The notes: generated from the sequence alone by a model not told the origin. Positions 1 through 9,297 are shown, counted from the stretch's first letter. The stretch is 64,000 nt of DNA from JALZKA01 sp963786495 (GCA_963786495.1 CAWAZL010000002.1:930001-994000); one strand, 5' to 3'. Made by a program: numbers and translations.

Positions 1-1015
1 TAGTCGAGGAGCGGCATCTCCTCCTCGGAGTCGGGCGGGCCGAACTGGCTGTCGGCGGTCGCCGTGCCGAACGGCGATCGTCAGCGCGGCCTTCGTCGCC
101 GCATGGCCGCGCCGCCGACACTGATCCGCCCCTGGATGAGCGTGCCGAGCATCGTGAAGAAGCGCCGGTCCTCGTTCTCGATCGGGCTGAAGTAGACGCC
201 GTCTTCGCTGACCTGCGCGTAGCGGTCGAGCAGGTTCTCGCGCGGGACGCGCACGTCGTCGAACCAGATGCGCCCGTTGTCGACGCCGTTCAGGCCCAGC
301 TTGTGGCCGCAGTCCTCGATCCGGATGCCGTCGCAAACCTTGCCCTTCTCGTCGCGCAGCGGGACGAGGATGCAGTGCACGCCCCGCTTCTCGCCGCCCA
401 CGTGGAGCTGGCAGAAGACCGCGGCCATCTGGCCGTCGCGCGCCGCGTTTCCGATGTAGTCCTTGCGGTCCTCGTCGGTCGGCGTCGAGATGACGAACTC
501 CTGCTCCACCGGGTCGTAGGTCGCCGTGCGTCTGCACGCGCTGGACGTTCGAGCCGTGGCCCGACTCGCTCATCGCGAACGCGCCCGGGAGGTCGAAGGT
601 CGCGACGCGCTCGAGGTAGAGCTCGTGGTGCTTGCGGGTGCCCAGGTGATGAACGGCGCCGCCGAAGAGGCCGAACTGAACGCCGCACTTGACGAGGAGC
701 GAGAGGTCGGAAAGGCGAGAGTCTCGAAGCTGGCGATCGCGGAGCCGACCATCCCGAGGCCGCCGAACTCCTCGGGGAAGAGAAGCGACGGCCCGCCGGT
801 CTCCGCGAGCGCGAAGTCCACTCGGCGACCTTCTCGCGGTACTCCTCGGTCGGCAGCGGCTCGTCCGGCTTCTCGAAGCGCGGGTGCGCGAGCACAGCCC
901 GCACGTGCTCGCGGACGACGCGCTGCTCGCCGTCGAGGAGAATCCGAGGGCGACGGGATCGACGGCTCAGCGCTTTTGGTCGGAGGCCACCCGGGATGTC
1001 TACACGAAGAGTCAC
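1..1015 (-). CDS. Acyl-CoA oxidase/dehydrogenase, N-terminal part, runs off left edge, frameshifted
   Basis: Oxidises acyl-CoA to enoyl-CoA with FAD (fatty-acid beta-oxidation). Visible pieces in three frames: an N-terminal helix with EQRVVREHVRAVL, then LLFPEEFGGLGM, an ALLPGAFAMSE-like stretch and, at 509-81, the conserved middle domain with EFVISTPTDEDRKDYIGNAA, GVHCILVPLRD, GHKLGLNGVDNGRIWFD and GRISVGGAAM. The remaining frame continues to base 1 with ATKAALTIAV and QFGPPDSEEEMPLLD, as in peroxisomal-type acyl-CoA oxidases. At least four frame changes are needed, so the intact gene is a reconstruction. A GTG start at 1015-1013 would overlap the stop of the upstream regulator by four bases (GTGA), suggesting one transcript. 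The C-terminal half lies outside the window. Family confident; exact start and intactness are not. Confidence 0.75.
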
Positions 1016-1961
1016 GACGGGCGGACGCGGAAGCGTGCGCGGTAAGCCGCGGGGCTGGTCGCCAGTGCGCGGCCGAAATGCTGGCGAAGGCACGGCGTCG
1101 ATCCGAACCCGGCTTGCTGCGGCGACTTCCTCGATCGTCAGGTCGGTCGACTCCAGCAGGCGCCGGGCCTGCCTCACCCGCTGCGAGATGACCCACTGAA
1201 GCGGGGTCGAGCCCGTCTCCGCCGCGAAGCGCCTGGCGAAGTGGCGCGGGCTCATCGCCGCACGGGACGCGAGCGTGGCGACGTCGAGCTGATCATCGAG
1301 GTTCTCCAGCGCCCACTCCCTCACGTCTTTGAGGCCTCCGCTCGGCAGGGGGGAGCGGCCGTTCGATGAACTGCGCCTGGCCGCCTTCGCGGTGCGGCGA
1401 GGCGACCATCGCGCGAGCGACCGTGCTTCCCAGCTTCTCGCCGTGGTCGGTGCGGAGAATGTGAAGGCAAAGGTCGATCCCTGAGCTCAGGCCGGCCGAC
1501 GTAAACACGCGGTCGTCCTCGCAGTAGAGAACGTTGGGGTTGACCTGAGCCGCTGGAAAGAGCCGCTCGAGCTCGGACGCCGCGAACCAATGGGTCGTCG
1601 CGCGGCGGCCGTCGAGAAGCCCGGCATGCCCAAGGGCAAACGCTCCCGTGCAGATCGAGGCGACCCTGCCTCCGCGTTGGTGCACGGCGCGGAGCGCGTC
1701 GATCAGCTCGGGCTCCAGCGGGTCGAACAACTCGCGGTACCCCGGCACGATCACGGTGTCCGCGTCGTCGACCGCCTCGAGGCCGGCCAGGTTGTCGATC
1801 CCGAACCCGGTCGTGGTCGCGATCCGCCCCGGGGAGGCGGCGCAGGCCGTGAACTCATAAAGGGGCTCACCGCGCCGGTAAGCGAGGGAGAAGACTTCGG
1901 CTGCAACCGAGAGGTCGAACGCCACGACCTGTGGCAGGCAAAGAGCTGCGATCCGGTGCAT
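1012..1961 (-). CDS. GlxA-type transcriptional regulator (DJ-1/PfpI-like domain + AraC HTH), frameshifted
   Basis: Starts ATG at 1961. Residues 1-200 form a DJ-1/PfpI-like domain with DTVIVPGYRE and the nucleophile-elbow-like SICTGAFALGHAGLLDG. The C-terminal part is an AraC-type double helix-turn-helix: AAMSPRHFARRFAAETG, then in another frame HFGRALATSPAAYRARF followed by TGA at 1014-1012. Two frame changes (near 1320 and near 1110) interrupt it. Such regulators usually act on a neighbouring catabolic gene; here the acyl-CoA oxidase follows with a four-base overlap and a DJ-1/PfpI enzyme is divergent. Ligand unknown. Confidence 0.8.
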
Positions 1962-1977
1962 GGCTGAAATCTATCGT

Positions 1978-1998
1978 AAGTTGGCATTTCTGCCACTT
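1978..1998. promoter_or_regulatory. Imperfect inverted repeat in divergent promoter region
   Basis: AAGTTGGCA-TTTC-TGCCACTT lies between the divergent regulator (start 1961) and the PfpI gene (start 2032). The arms match except for one bulged base. Position and symmetry suggest an operator for the GlxA-type regulator; this is inference. Confidence 0.35.
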
Positions 1999-2031
1999 GT
2001 GCCCTGAATCCATGCCTGTCACGATGCCCGC

Positions 2032-2664
2032 ATGCAGATAGCCATCCTCGTTTTCCCCAAGCTCACCGCCCTCGACGCGATCGGCCCGTACGAGGTGCTC
2101 TCGCGCCTCCCGGGCTTTGAGCTCACGTTCGTCGCCGCCGACGCAGGTGAGCTCCGGACGGACACCGGGCGCCTCGGGATAACCGCCGACGCGACCCTCG
2201 AAGAGGTGACCGAGCCGGACGTGCTGCTCATCCCGGGCGGGGAGGGCAACCGTCCCTTGCTCGAGGACGAGCACGTCCTCGACTGGGTCCGCCACGTCCA
2301 CGACAAGTCGACCTGGACGACCTCTGTCTGCACGGGCTCGCTCGTCCTGGGCGCCGCGGGAGTGCTCGAAGGCAAGCGGGCGACCAGCCACTGGGCCTAC
2401 CGCGAGGATCTTCGCGAGTACGGCGCTGAGCCGGTCGCGGAGCGCGTCGTCGAGGACGGCAAGGTCATGACCGCGGCCGGCGTCTCTGCGGGGATCGACA
2501 TGGCGCTGACGCTGGCTGCCCGGCTCACCCACGAGAACGTCGCCAAGGCGATCCAACTCGGCATCGAATACGACCCGGACCCCCCGTTCGACGCGGGCTC
2601 GCCCGAGAAGGCGGGCGAGGACCTGGTCGAACTCGTCCGTGGGCTCGAGCGGGCCGAGGCCTAG
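2032..2664 (+). CDS. DJ-1/PfpI family protein (isonitrile hydratase-like)
   Basis: 210 residues, a single class I glutamine-amidotransferase-like fold. PDVLLIPGGEG and the elbow SVCTGSLVLGAAGVLEGKRATSHW carry the expected nucleophilic Cys (about residue 103) followed by a downstream His. The closest described families are isonitrile hydratase (InhA) and related cysteine hydrolases; substrate cannot be read from sequence. Divergent from a regulator whose sensor domain has the same fold. An intact frame; a palindromic repeat follows the stop by six bases. Confidence 0.8.
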   Translation: MQIAILVFPKLTALDAIGPYEVLSRLPGFELTFVAADAGELRTDTGRLGITADATLEEVTEPDVLLIPGGEGNRPLLEDEHVLDWVRHVHDKSTWTTSVCTGSLVLGAAGVLEGKRATSHWAYREDLREYGAEPVAERVVEDGKVMTAAGVSAGIDMALTLAARLTHENVAKAIQLGIEYDPDPPFDAGSPEKAGEDLVELVRGLERAEA

Positions 2665-2670
2665 ACCCGT

Positions 2671-2695
2671 GGTGCCAGGCACCGTGCCTGGCACC
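2671..2695. repeat. Family A palindromic repeat (GGTGCCAGGCACC type)
   Basis: GGTGCCAGGCACC is joined directly to GTGCCTGGCACC, giving a 25-base perfect palindrome around one central C. Each half is itself a 13-base palindrome. It sits between the PfpI stop and the sugar transferase start. Related copies occur at 21961, 34531, 44661, 48611 and 56081. Confidence 0.9.
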
Positions 2696-2726
2696 TAGAC
2701 CCCGCCGGCGCTGCGACAATGCACCC

Positions 2727-3358
2727 GTGGCGACGGGTGCCCCAGATACGAAGCGAGAAGGACCGTACGCCGGCAAGCGGGCGGTCGACCTGGCGCTGGT
2801 CGCGATCATCGCGCTGCCCGCGATCCTGATCGGCGCGGTTGCGGCGCTCGCGGTCCGCCTGAGCTCGAAGCGGGCCGGTGCTCTTTCGCCAAGAGCGGGT
2901 CGGCTTCGGCGGAGAGTCGTTCGAGCTGGTCAAGTTCCGCACGATGGTCGCCGGCGACAACCCCGTGTTCCCGGACGCGACCCAGCATCACCCGCGTGGG
3001 CAGGCTCCTGCGCAGGCTCTCCTTCGACGAGATCCCCCAGCTTCTGAACGTGGTCACGCGGCGAGATGAGCATCATCGGGCCCGCGACCCACGCTCGCCT
3101 ACCAGGTCGAGCGCTACGACGAGGAGCAGCTGCGCCGGCTGTCGGTTCGCCCCGGCGTTTCGGGCTGGGCGCAGCTCAAGGGCCGCAACGAGATTCCCTG
3201 GGCCCAGCGGATCGAGCTCGACCTCGAGTACATCGACCAAATCCAGTCTCCGCTCGCAGACCTGCAAGATCCTCGTCCGCTCGATGTTCGCGGCGCTTCG
3301 CGGCGGCGGCGTCGAGGGGCATCCGGCCGACGACCCGCTGGCGAAGATCGATGGCTGA
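2727..3358 (+). CDS. Bacterial sugar transferase (PglC/WcaJ-like phosphoglycosyl transferase), frameshifted
   Basis: Transfers a sugar-1-phosphate from a nucleotide sugar to a polyprenyl phosphate at the inner membrane, starting glycan assembly. Read across frames it shows the N-terminal membrane helix after GKRAVDLALVAI, LFRQERVGFGGESFELVKFRTM, RVGRLLRRLSFDEIPQLLNV, GEMSIIGPR and RRLSVRPGVSGWAQLKGRNE, which are the catalytic signatures of the family. About 210 residues, the short PglC-type size without extra N-terminal helices. At least three frame changes. Start taken at GTG 2727. The stop TGA lies inside ATGGCTGA, which starts the next gene, so the two are probably translated together. Confidence 0.8.
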
Positions 3359-3988
3359 CGACCTCGTTATTTTCGGGGCCGGTGGCCACGGACGCGAGAC
3401 GCTCGACATCGTCGAGGCGATAACCGACGCGGGCACGGCGCAGTGGAACTTCCTGGGGTTCGTGGACGACGGCGAGGTGCGCGCCGACAGGCTCGCGAGG
3501 CGCGAAGCCGAGGTCCGTCGAGGTCGTCAGAACTCGACCCGGAGACGGTGCGCTACGTGATCGGCATCGGCGACCCGGGAACGCGCGAGGCCGTGTCCGA
3601 GCGGATGACCCTGGCCGGGTTCGTTCCGGCGACCCTCGTTCACCCACACGCATCGGTGGGCAGCGACGTGCGTATGGCGGAAGGGGTCGTTCTGGCGGCG
3701 GGCGCGCGGGTGACCACGAACGTCACGCTCGAGCGCCACTCGCAGCTGAACGTGGGCGCGGTCGTCTCGCACGACTGTGAGGTCGGCGCCTTCGTCACCC
3801 TCAGCCCGGGCACGATGGTGAACGGCGAGTGCAGGATCGGGGACAGGGCCTTCTTCGGCACCGGAGCAATCGTCACGCCGGGCCTCAGGGTCGGCGCCGA
3901 CTCGAAGGTCGGAGCCGGCGCGGTGGTCCTCGAAGACGTGCCCGATGGCGTGACCGTCGTGGGCGTGCCGGCTCGCCCGGCGTCGTAG
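3351..3988 (+). CDS. NeuD/PglD-like sugar O/N-acyltransferase, one frameshift
   Basis: N-terminal nucleotide-sugar binding segment DDLVIFGAGGHGRETLDIVEA, then after a frame change near 3500 a left-handed beta-helix of hexapeptide repeats (for example VVLAAGARVTTNVTLERHS, CRIGDRAFFGTGAIV) and the acceptor His in VVSHDCEVG. Members acetylate UDP-amino sugars or sialic acids from acetyl-CoA. ATG at 3351 overlaps the preceding sugar transferase by eight bases; a PglC-PglD arrangement is known from bacillosamine-type glycan pathways, but the matching aminotransferase and dehydratase are not in the window. Confidence 0.8.
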
Positions 3989-4074
3989 GATCGACCGAAT
4001 CGTGCAAAACCGCTCCCCAGGCGGGACTTGGGCACGCCACGGCGAATCCTGAGACCACTGATCCTCTAACTCAG

Positions 4075-5616
4075 ATGAGCACCGAATCTGGAACAAGAAG
4101 CGGGACCGGCCTGATCGGCCAGGTCCTGTCCGGCAGATACCGCCTGGAGTCCAAGCTCGGCTCGGGCGGAATGTCGACCGTCTACCTCGCTCTCGACCAG
4201 ACGCTGCAGCGAAAGGTGGCGGCGAAGGTGCTCCACCGCGAGATGTCGGACCAGCCCGACCAGCTCGAGCGCTTCCGCCGCGAAGCGCGCGCCGTCGCGC
4301 GGATCTCGCACCCCAACGTGGTCTCCGTGATCGACGCGGGCAACGACGAGGACGGCCACCCCTACATCGTCTTCGAGTACGTCGAGGGCGAGACGCTCAA
4401 GCAGCGGATCGACCGCTACGGCCGCCTGCCCCTGGACGAGGCGGCCGCGTACGCGATCGAGGTCGGCCGCGGGCTCCAGGCCGCTCACCTCGCGCACATG
4501 GTCCACCGCGACGTGAAGCCGCAGAACGTCCTGATCGACACCGAGGGCCGCGCCAAGGTGACCGACTTCGGGATCGCTCTCTCGCTGGAGGCCGACGGGC
4601 TGACCAAGACGGGCCGCGTCCTGGGCACCACCGACTACGTCTCGCCCGAACAAGCGATGGGCAAGGCCGTCGACGACCGCTCGGACATCTACTCGCTGGG
4701 GATCCTCCTCTACGAGATGCTCCGCGGCGAGGTCCCGTTCAAGGCCGAGACGCTGGTCGGCGTCGCGATGAAGCACGTGAACGACCCGATGCCCGACATC
4801 CAGTCGAGCCGCCCGGGCACGTCCTCCGCGCTGGCCGCCGTGATCGAGCGCGCGACACAGAAGGACCCGAAGAAGCGCTACTCAGACATGGGCGCGATGC
4901 TCGCCGACCTGGAGGGAGCGCTCGAGGTCGAGATCGCCCGCGCCGGCGGCGCGACCGGCGAGGCCACGACCGTGCTCGAGACGGTGCCCTCGCGTTCGCG
5001 CATCCTGAGCTCGCGGTCCGTCTCGATCGTCGGCATCTTGCTGGTGCTCGCGGGCGTTCTCGTCGCCTTGGCTCTGGTCGAGCTCGGCGGCGAGTCGGAC
5101 AAGCCGAACTCCGAGGTGGCGGGCGAAGAGACCGAGGCGCCCGAGAGCGGCGCCGAGATCGCGCTGTCGGACCCGCTGGACTTCGACCCGGTCGGAGGCG
5201 ACGGCGAGCATCCCGAGGCGGTCGAGCTCGCCGATCGACGGCGACCCGGCGACCTTCTGGCTCACCGAGTCCTACACGCGCGGGGCCCGCGCTCGAAGCC
5301 GTCGGGCAAGCCGGGCGTCGGGCTGATCGTCGAGACCGACGAGGTCGTCACGGCGCGCCAGATCGAGATCCAGACCGAGAATCCCGGCTGGACCGCTGAG
5401 ATCTACGGCGTCGAGGGCGAGCCGCCCGACCGACCTCGAGGGCTGGGGCGAGCCGCTGACCCCGCAGCCGTTCACGACGGACGAGGAAGAGACGAGCATC
5501 CCGCTCAACGACAACGAGTCGGACCATTACCTGATCTGGATCACCGAGCTCACCGAGAACACCGAGACGACGGCGGCTACTTCGCCACCATCAGCGAAGT
5601 CTCGCTCTTCGACTGA
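4075..5616 (+). CDS. Membrane Ser/Thr protein kinase with extracellular discoidin-like domain
   Basis: About 513 residues. Kinase domain from RYRLESKLGSGGMSTVY (P-loop), VAAKVL (ATP-binding Lys), HRDVKPQNV (catalytic loop), TDFGIAL and SPEQ. A juxtamembrane segment is followed by one transmembrane helix (SIVGILLVLAGVLVALALV) and an extracellular region. That region appears to contain paired, compensating frame changes: out-of-frame stretches translate to WLTESYTRG and DHYLIWITELTENT, consistent with an F5/8 discoidin-like fold ending YFATISEVSLFD. Start ATG at 4075; upstream in-frame codons belong to the NeuD shadow. One of three such kinases here; no obvious partner gene. Confidence 0.85.
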   Translation: MSTESGTRSGTGLIGQVLSGRYRLESKLGSGGMSTVYLALDQTLQRKVAAKVLHREMSDQPDQLERFRREARAVARISHPNVVSVIDAGNDEDGHPYIVFEYVEGETLKQRIDRYGRLPLDEAAAYAIEVGRGLQAAHLAHMVHRDVKPQNVLIDTEGRAKVTDFGIALSLEADGLTKTGRVLGTTDYVSPEQAMGKAVDDRSDIYSLGILLYEMLRGEVPFKAETLVGVAMKHVNDPMPDIQSSRPGTSSALAAVIERATQKDPKKRYSDMGAMLADLEGALEVEIARAGGATGEATTVLETVPSRSRILSSRSVSIVGILLVLAGVLVALALVELGGESDKPNSEVAGEETEAPESGAEIALSDPLDFDPVGGDGEHPEAVELADRRRPGDLLAHRVLHARGPRSKPSGKPGVGLIVETDEVVTARQIEIQTENPGWTAEIYGVEGEPPDRPRGLGRAADPAAVHDGRGRDEHPAQRQRVGPLPDLDHRAHREHRDDGGYFATISEVSLFD

Positions 5617-5633
5617 GCTGCCGTTGACACGGT

Positions 5634-6560
5634 GTGCCGCGCGTGACACGCTTCACCATGTGCGATCGAGGCAGGCAGTCCGGCGTGACTTGCGGCTTGG
5701 CGCTCTTGGCGTTCGCGGCGCCGGTGGAGGCGCAGGCCGAGTACTACACGCCTTTCAACGCCTTCGCTGCCGCGGACAATGCGCAACACGGCAACACCGT
5801 GCAGTGCGACTCGGGAGACATCGCGATCGGAGGCGGAGTTGCTGTCCCAGAAGCCACCTACGCCGACGGCGTCTACCTGAACACGAGCCGCCCGGACCCC
5901 GTCCTGAACCCCATGGGCGGCGGCTGGACGATTTTTATCGACAACTATGTGGGCGGGGACACCGCCAACAACCCGCGCGCGTATGCGGTATGCGACTCAA
6001 GGGGAAAGCCCGCCGACTACTTCATCCGGAGCGAGGGTACGGCGATCTACGACGGCACACAGTCTGGCGCCGTTGCGCCGTGCGAGCCTGGTGAAGTGGC
6101 CGTCGGCGGTGGCGGGCGATCTGTCGATGGCGTCTACACCGACGAGAACTACCAGCTCATAAGCACCCCGTGGGACGACCCCGCCGAGAACGGCAATGAC
6201 CCGGACGACGGCTGGCAGGTGGAATTCGCGAATGACGAAGGAGGGGCGGCCGCGAACACGCTCAGCGTGTACGTCGTGTGTGATCAGAAGCGCAAGGCGT
6301 CCGACTTCGATTGGGTAGAGGAGAGGTCAAAGGTCAAAGACGGCGACCTCGAGACCGCCGCGGCCAAATGCGGGCGCCGGCCATTGGTAGGTGGGGGCGT
6401 CTACGGATCTGGCCGCTACGAGCACGGCCTCTACATCGGCCAGAGCTTCCCCCGCTCGCTCGCCGGAAGTAAGAGGGCATGGACGGCATCGATCCACAAC
6501 TACGAGACACCCGACGACAAGACCCGAAAGTTCACGGTCTGGGCGATCTGCAGGAAGTAG
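5634..6560 (+). CDS. Secreted protein with three tandem Cys-GGG repeats
   Basis: About 308 residues with an N-terminal signal peptide (GLALLAFAAPVEAQA). The mature part is three repeats of roughly 65-75 residues, each opening with a Cys then GGG (CDSGDIAIGGG, CEPGEVAVGGGG, CGRRPLVGGG) and closing with a Trp-rich strand and a second Cys (AYAVC, VYVVC, VWAIC), so one disulfide per repeat is likely. The protein at 62809-63690 has the same plan. No family recognised. Start GTG 5634 as drawn; ATG 5658 is also possible. It follows the kinase stop by 17 bases. Confidence 0.7.
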   Translation: MPRVTRFTMCDRGRQSGVTCGLALLAFAAPVEAQAEYYTPFNAFAAADNAQHGNTVQCDSGDIAIGGGVAVPEATYADGVYLNTSRPDPVLNPMGGGWTIFIDNYVGGDTANNPRAYAVCDSRGKPADYFIRSEGTAIYDGTQSGAVAPCEPGEVAVGGGGRSVDGVYTDENYQLISTPWDDPAENGNDPDDGWQVEFANDEGGAAANTLSVYVVCDQKRKASDFDWVEERSKVKDGDLETAAAKCGRRPLVGGGVYGSGRYEHGLYIGQSFPRSLAGSKRAWTASIHNYETPDDKTRKFTVWAICRK

Positions 6561-6568
6561 CTCCCGCT

Positions 6569-7428
6569 TTACGAAGCAATCGAGTTGACCGCGAGCCCGG
6601 GGAGGGAGTAACCGTCCCCGTCCGTCGCGAACGGGCGCGCGCGTTCCTCCAGCTCGCGGCGTACGTCGAGCTTGGTCCTCGGGTCCCAACTCGGAGATCG
6701 CGACCGCCACGGGCCCCTGGAGCTCGGCTGACGAACCCCCACAACTCATCCCCCGATCTTAAATCGCCAGGCGACATCTCGACGTCTCGGTCCTGACCGA
6801 ACCGAACCCCGCCGCCGCGAAGAGCGGCTCAATGGTCCGTGCGTCGGCCAGTGCGAACATTCCGGGGCCACCATCGCCGCCGAGGCGGCTCCATCAGCCC
6901 ACGCTCGACGACGATGCGGGCAGACGTGTCATCCACGGATTCTTCCTGGGGGTCCCCAGGTCGTACACGCGAAGCGGCCGCCCGTCTCGGAGCACGCGCT
7001 GCTGATTTCGCTCAATGCCTGACTTGCGTTAGGGAAACAGCATCAGGCCGAAGCGGCACACCACTCCATCGACGCTGTCATCGGCGAGGTCGAGATCCTC
7101 GGCGTCAAGAACCCGGAAGTCGACGTTGGAATGCCGAGCTCTTCGCCGCGGCTCGCTCCGACGCACGCACCATCTCCGGTGAAAAGTCGCTCGAGATCAC
7201 TCGCCCTTCTTGCCCGACCCTGGTCGCCGCTTCGAAGCCGGTTTCGCCCACGCCGGCGGCGAGGTCGAGAACCGAGTCTCCGTCACCGGCCTCGATCGCG
7301 TCGACGAGCCAGTTCGTCACGTTGGAGGTCGAGCGCGCGTTCAGCTGCCGGCGCTTCTCCCACTGCGTCGCCATCCGGTCCCAGAACTCGCGGCTCTGGG
7401 CCTTTCGCTCCTCTGGAGATTCGCTCAC
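6569..7428 (-). CDS. SAM-dependent methyltransferase (UbiE-like), heavily frameshifted, possibly decayed
   Basis: Starts GTG 7428 (SESPEERKAQSREFW) five bases after the upstream methyltransferase stop. Motif I is clear: VLDLAAGVGETGFEAA, followed by ISSDFSPEMVRASE. From about 7130 downward homology continues only by changing frame repeatedly: SNVDFRVLDAEDLDLADDS, VCRFGLMLF with a stop next to it, QALSEIS, FACTTWGPP, FALADARTIEPLFAAAGF, ELWGFV, GPVAVAISELGPEDQA, and LAVNSIAS-stop at 6571-6569. Five or more changes in 600 bases is denser than in neighbours, so this could be a true pseudogene or a very poor stretch of sequence. Confidence 0.65.
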
Positions 7429-7433
7429 GGTTG

Positions 7434-8243
7434 CTAGCCGCTCTTCTTTCCGACAACTTCCAGGTACTCGCCGTACATGAGCACACTGCCGTCGGTTGCC
7501 TCGTTCTGGCTGTCGAAGAACGCGTCCAGGTCGGCCTTGAGATCTGCCCATTTGTCGCCCAGGGCCTCGCGCGCCTTGACCATGGGCCCGAAGTTCGTCT
7601 GAAAGACCTCCTGGTACATCTCGGGGCTCTCCTCGCGGAACTCGTTCATCTTCCGCTCGAACGAGAGCTCTACCCCCAGCGGCTCCAGCAGGGCACGGAC
7701 GTGGTCCTCGGTCCCCCAAAGCGGCGGGGGCTGGAAGCCCTCCGGAGGCGGCGGCATGTGCGAGCCGGTGAGGCGGAACATCTGGCCCGTCGACCCTTCG
7801 GGCGTCCAGGCGCAAAAGCCGATCGTGCCGCCGGGCTTCGTGACCCGAACCATCTCCGCTGCCGCCTGGGCGTGATCGGGCGCGAACATATGGCCGAAGG
7901 TCGAGAGGACGCGATCGAACTCGCCGTCCTCGAAGGGAAGGTCGAGCGCATCCGCTTCGACCCACTCCACCTCGACACCGGCGGCTTCCGCCCTCGCGCG
8001 CGCCGCGTCGAAATGGACGTCGGAGATGTCCGAACCGACGACGTTGGCGCCACGTTGGGCTGCCGGGATCGCCACTGAACCCCCGCTGCCCGTGCCGATG
8101 TCGAGCACTCGCATGCCCTCCTCGATCCCAACCGAGTCCAAGAGCTTCGGGCCCGTCTCCTTCACGTAGTCGGCAACGCGGTCCCACTTTCCGGCCGACC
8201 AGACGGCGCGGTTCATGGCTTGCTTCTCGAGATCGACGGGCAC
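7434..8243 (-). CDS. Class I SAM-dependent methyltransferase
   Basis: 269 residues, intact. SAM-binding motif I GMRVLDIGTGSGGSVAIPAA, acidic loop GSDISD, motif II-like EWVEADALDLPFEDGEFDRV and post-II VTKPGGTIGFCAW. The family is broad (small molecules, lipids), so substrate is unknown; the N-terminal KQAMNRAVWSAGKWDRVADY resembles other actinobacterial small-molecule methyltransferases. GTG start with an AGGGGG ribosome-binding site five bases or so upstream. Followed by a second methyltransferase, suggesting a two-gene unit. Confidence 0.8.
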   Translation of the reverse strand: MPVDLEKQAMNRAVWSAGKWDRVADYVKETGPKLLDSVGIEEGMRVLDIGTGSGGSVAIPAAQRGANVVGSDISDVHFDAARARAEAAGVEVEWVEADALDLPFEDGEFDRVLSTFGHMFAPDHAQAAAEMVRVTKPGGTIGFCAWTPEGSTGQMFRLTGSHMPPPPEGFQPPPLWGTEDHVRALLEPLGVELSFERKMNEFREESPEMYQEVFQTNFGPMVKAREALGDKWADLKADLDAFFDSQNEATDGSVLMYGEYLEVVGKKSG

Positions 8244-8253
8244 GGTAAACCCC

Positions 8254-8288
8254 CTAGTTCGGTTGCATGACAGACCTTAGAACTAGTT
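8254..8288. promoter_or_regulatory. GAACTAG repeats upstream of methyltransferase pair
   Basis: CTAGTTC at 8254-8260 and GAACTAG at 8280-8286 form a 7-base inverted repeat with a 19-base spacer; AACTAGTT at 8281-8288 is a small palindrome. They sit just upstream of the methyltransferase GTG at 8243. A dimeric repressor or activator site is plausible but no regulator gene is adjacent. Confidence 0.3.
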
Positions 8289-8325
8289 GTCGCTCTATGT
8301 CGGCTGGCGTTACGCCCTCAAGGAA

Positions 8326-9297
8326 CTAGAACTCGAAGGAGCGCTCGGCGGTGTGGCGCTCGACCGCGAGCTTCACCAGGCGGTCGCAGAGCTCGGGGTA
8401 CGGCACGCCGGTCGCCTCGAAGAGCTTTCCGAAGACGCTCGTTTCGGTGAAGCCGGGGATCGTGTTGATCTCGTTGACCAGGACCTCACCGCCGTCGGTC
8501 ACGAAGAAGTCGCAGCGGGCAAGCCCTCGGCAGTCGAGCGCCTTGTAGACCTCTACGGCCAGTTCGCGGACGCGAGCGACCCCGTCGTCGCCGATCGGCG
8601 CCGGGACGGCGAGCTGCATGCCGCCGTCGGTGTACTTCGCCTCGAAGTCGTACCACTCGTGGCCTTGGGTCACGATCTCGCCGGGCAGCGAAGCCTCAGG
8701 CTCCGTGTTGCCGATGACTGAGCACTCGACTTCGCGCCCGTCGCAGTGCGCTTCGACGATCACGCGCGGGTCGTGGCGGAGCGCCAGCTCGACCGCGTCG
8801 TCGAGCTCCTGCTCGGCCGACATCACGCGCGAGATCCCCACGCTCGAGCCAAGACGCGACGGCTTGACCCAAATCGGCATGCCCATCGCCGCCGCCTGCT
8901 CGCGCCAGCCCGGCTCGCCCACCTGGCAGAAGCTCACCTGAGGGAAGCCGTGATGGGCTAGGAGGCGCTTGCAGATGAGCTTGTCCATCGCAACGGCGGC
9001 GGCCAGCACGCTAGGCCCTGCGTACGGGATGTCGAGGCATTCCAGGAGCCCCTGAACGGTGCCGTCCTCGCCGAACGGACCGTGAAGGACCGGAAACGCG
9101 ACATCCGTGCCAAGCAGGCCACCCGCCGCGCGAAGCTCGACTTCGACCCCGTCGAGGAGCCAGCGCCCGTCCCGCTCGATCAGGACGCGCAGCACCTCGT
9201 GGCCGGCCTGCTCGAGGCCAGCCGCGACCGACTCGCCGGAGCGGACCGAGACGTCGTGCTCCGAGGAGCGCCCACCTGAAAGGACCGCGACCTTCAT
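8326..9297 (-). CDS. ddl: D-alanine--D-alanine ligase
   Basis: 323-residue ATP-grasp ligase joining two D-Ala for the peptidoglycan stem peptide in the cytoplasm. N-terminal SGGRSSEHDVSVRSGESV, PVLHGPFGEDGTVQGLLE with the conserved HGxxGEDG, WVKPSRLGSSVGISRV, VIVEAHCDGREVECSVIG and metal-binding VLVNEINTIPGFTETSVF are all present. Normal family length, intact. ATG at 9297 overlaps the PASTA-kinase stop by four bases (ATGA), so it is the last gene of the cell-wall operon. A second ddl-like gene lies at 55104-56033. Confidence 0.93.
   Translation of the reverse strand: MKVAVLSGGRSSEHDVSVRSGESVAAGLEQAGHEVLRVLIERDGRWLLDGVEVELRAAGGLLGTDVAFPVLHGPFGEDGTVQGLLECLDIPYAGPSVLAAAVAMDKLICKRLLAHHGFPQVSFCQVGEPGWREQAAAMGMPIWVKPSRLGSSVGISRVMSAEQELDDAVELALRHDPRVIVEAHCDGREVECSVIGNTEPEASLPGEIVTQGHEWYDFEAKYTDGGMQLAVPAPIGDDGVARVRELAVEVYKALDCRGLARCDFFVTDGGEVLVNEINTIPGFTETSVFGKLFEATGVPYPELCDRLVKLAVERHTAERSFEF

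Noticed and set aside
3829..4074. Extended N-terminus for the kinase at 4075
   Set aside because: Upstream codons overlap the acyltransferase and are Arg-rich; homology starts after ATG 4075.
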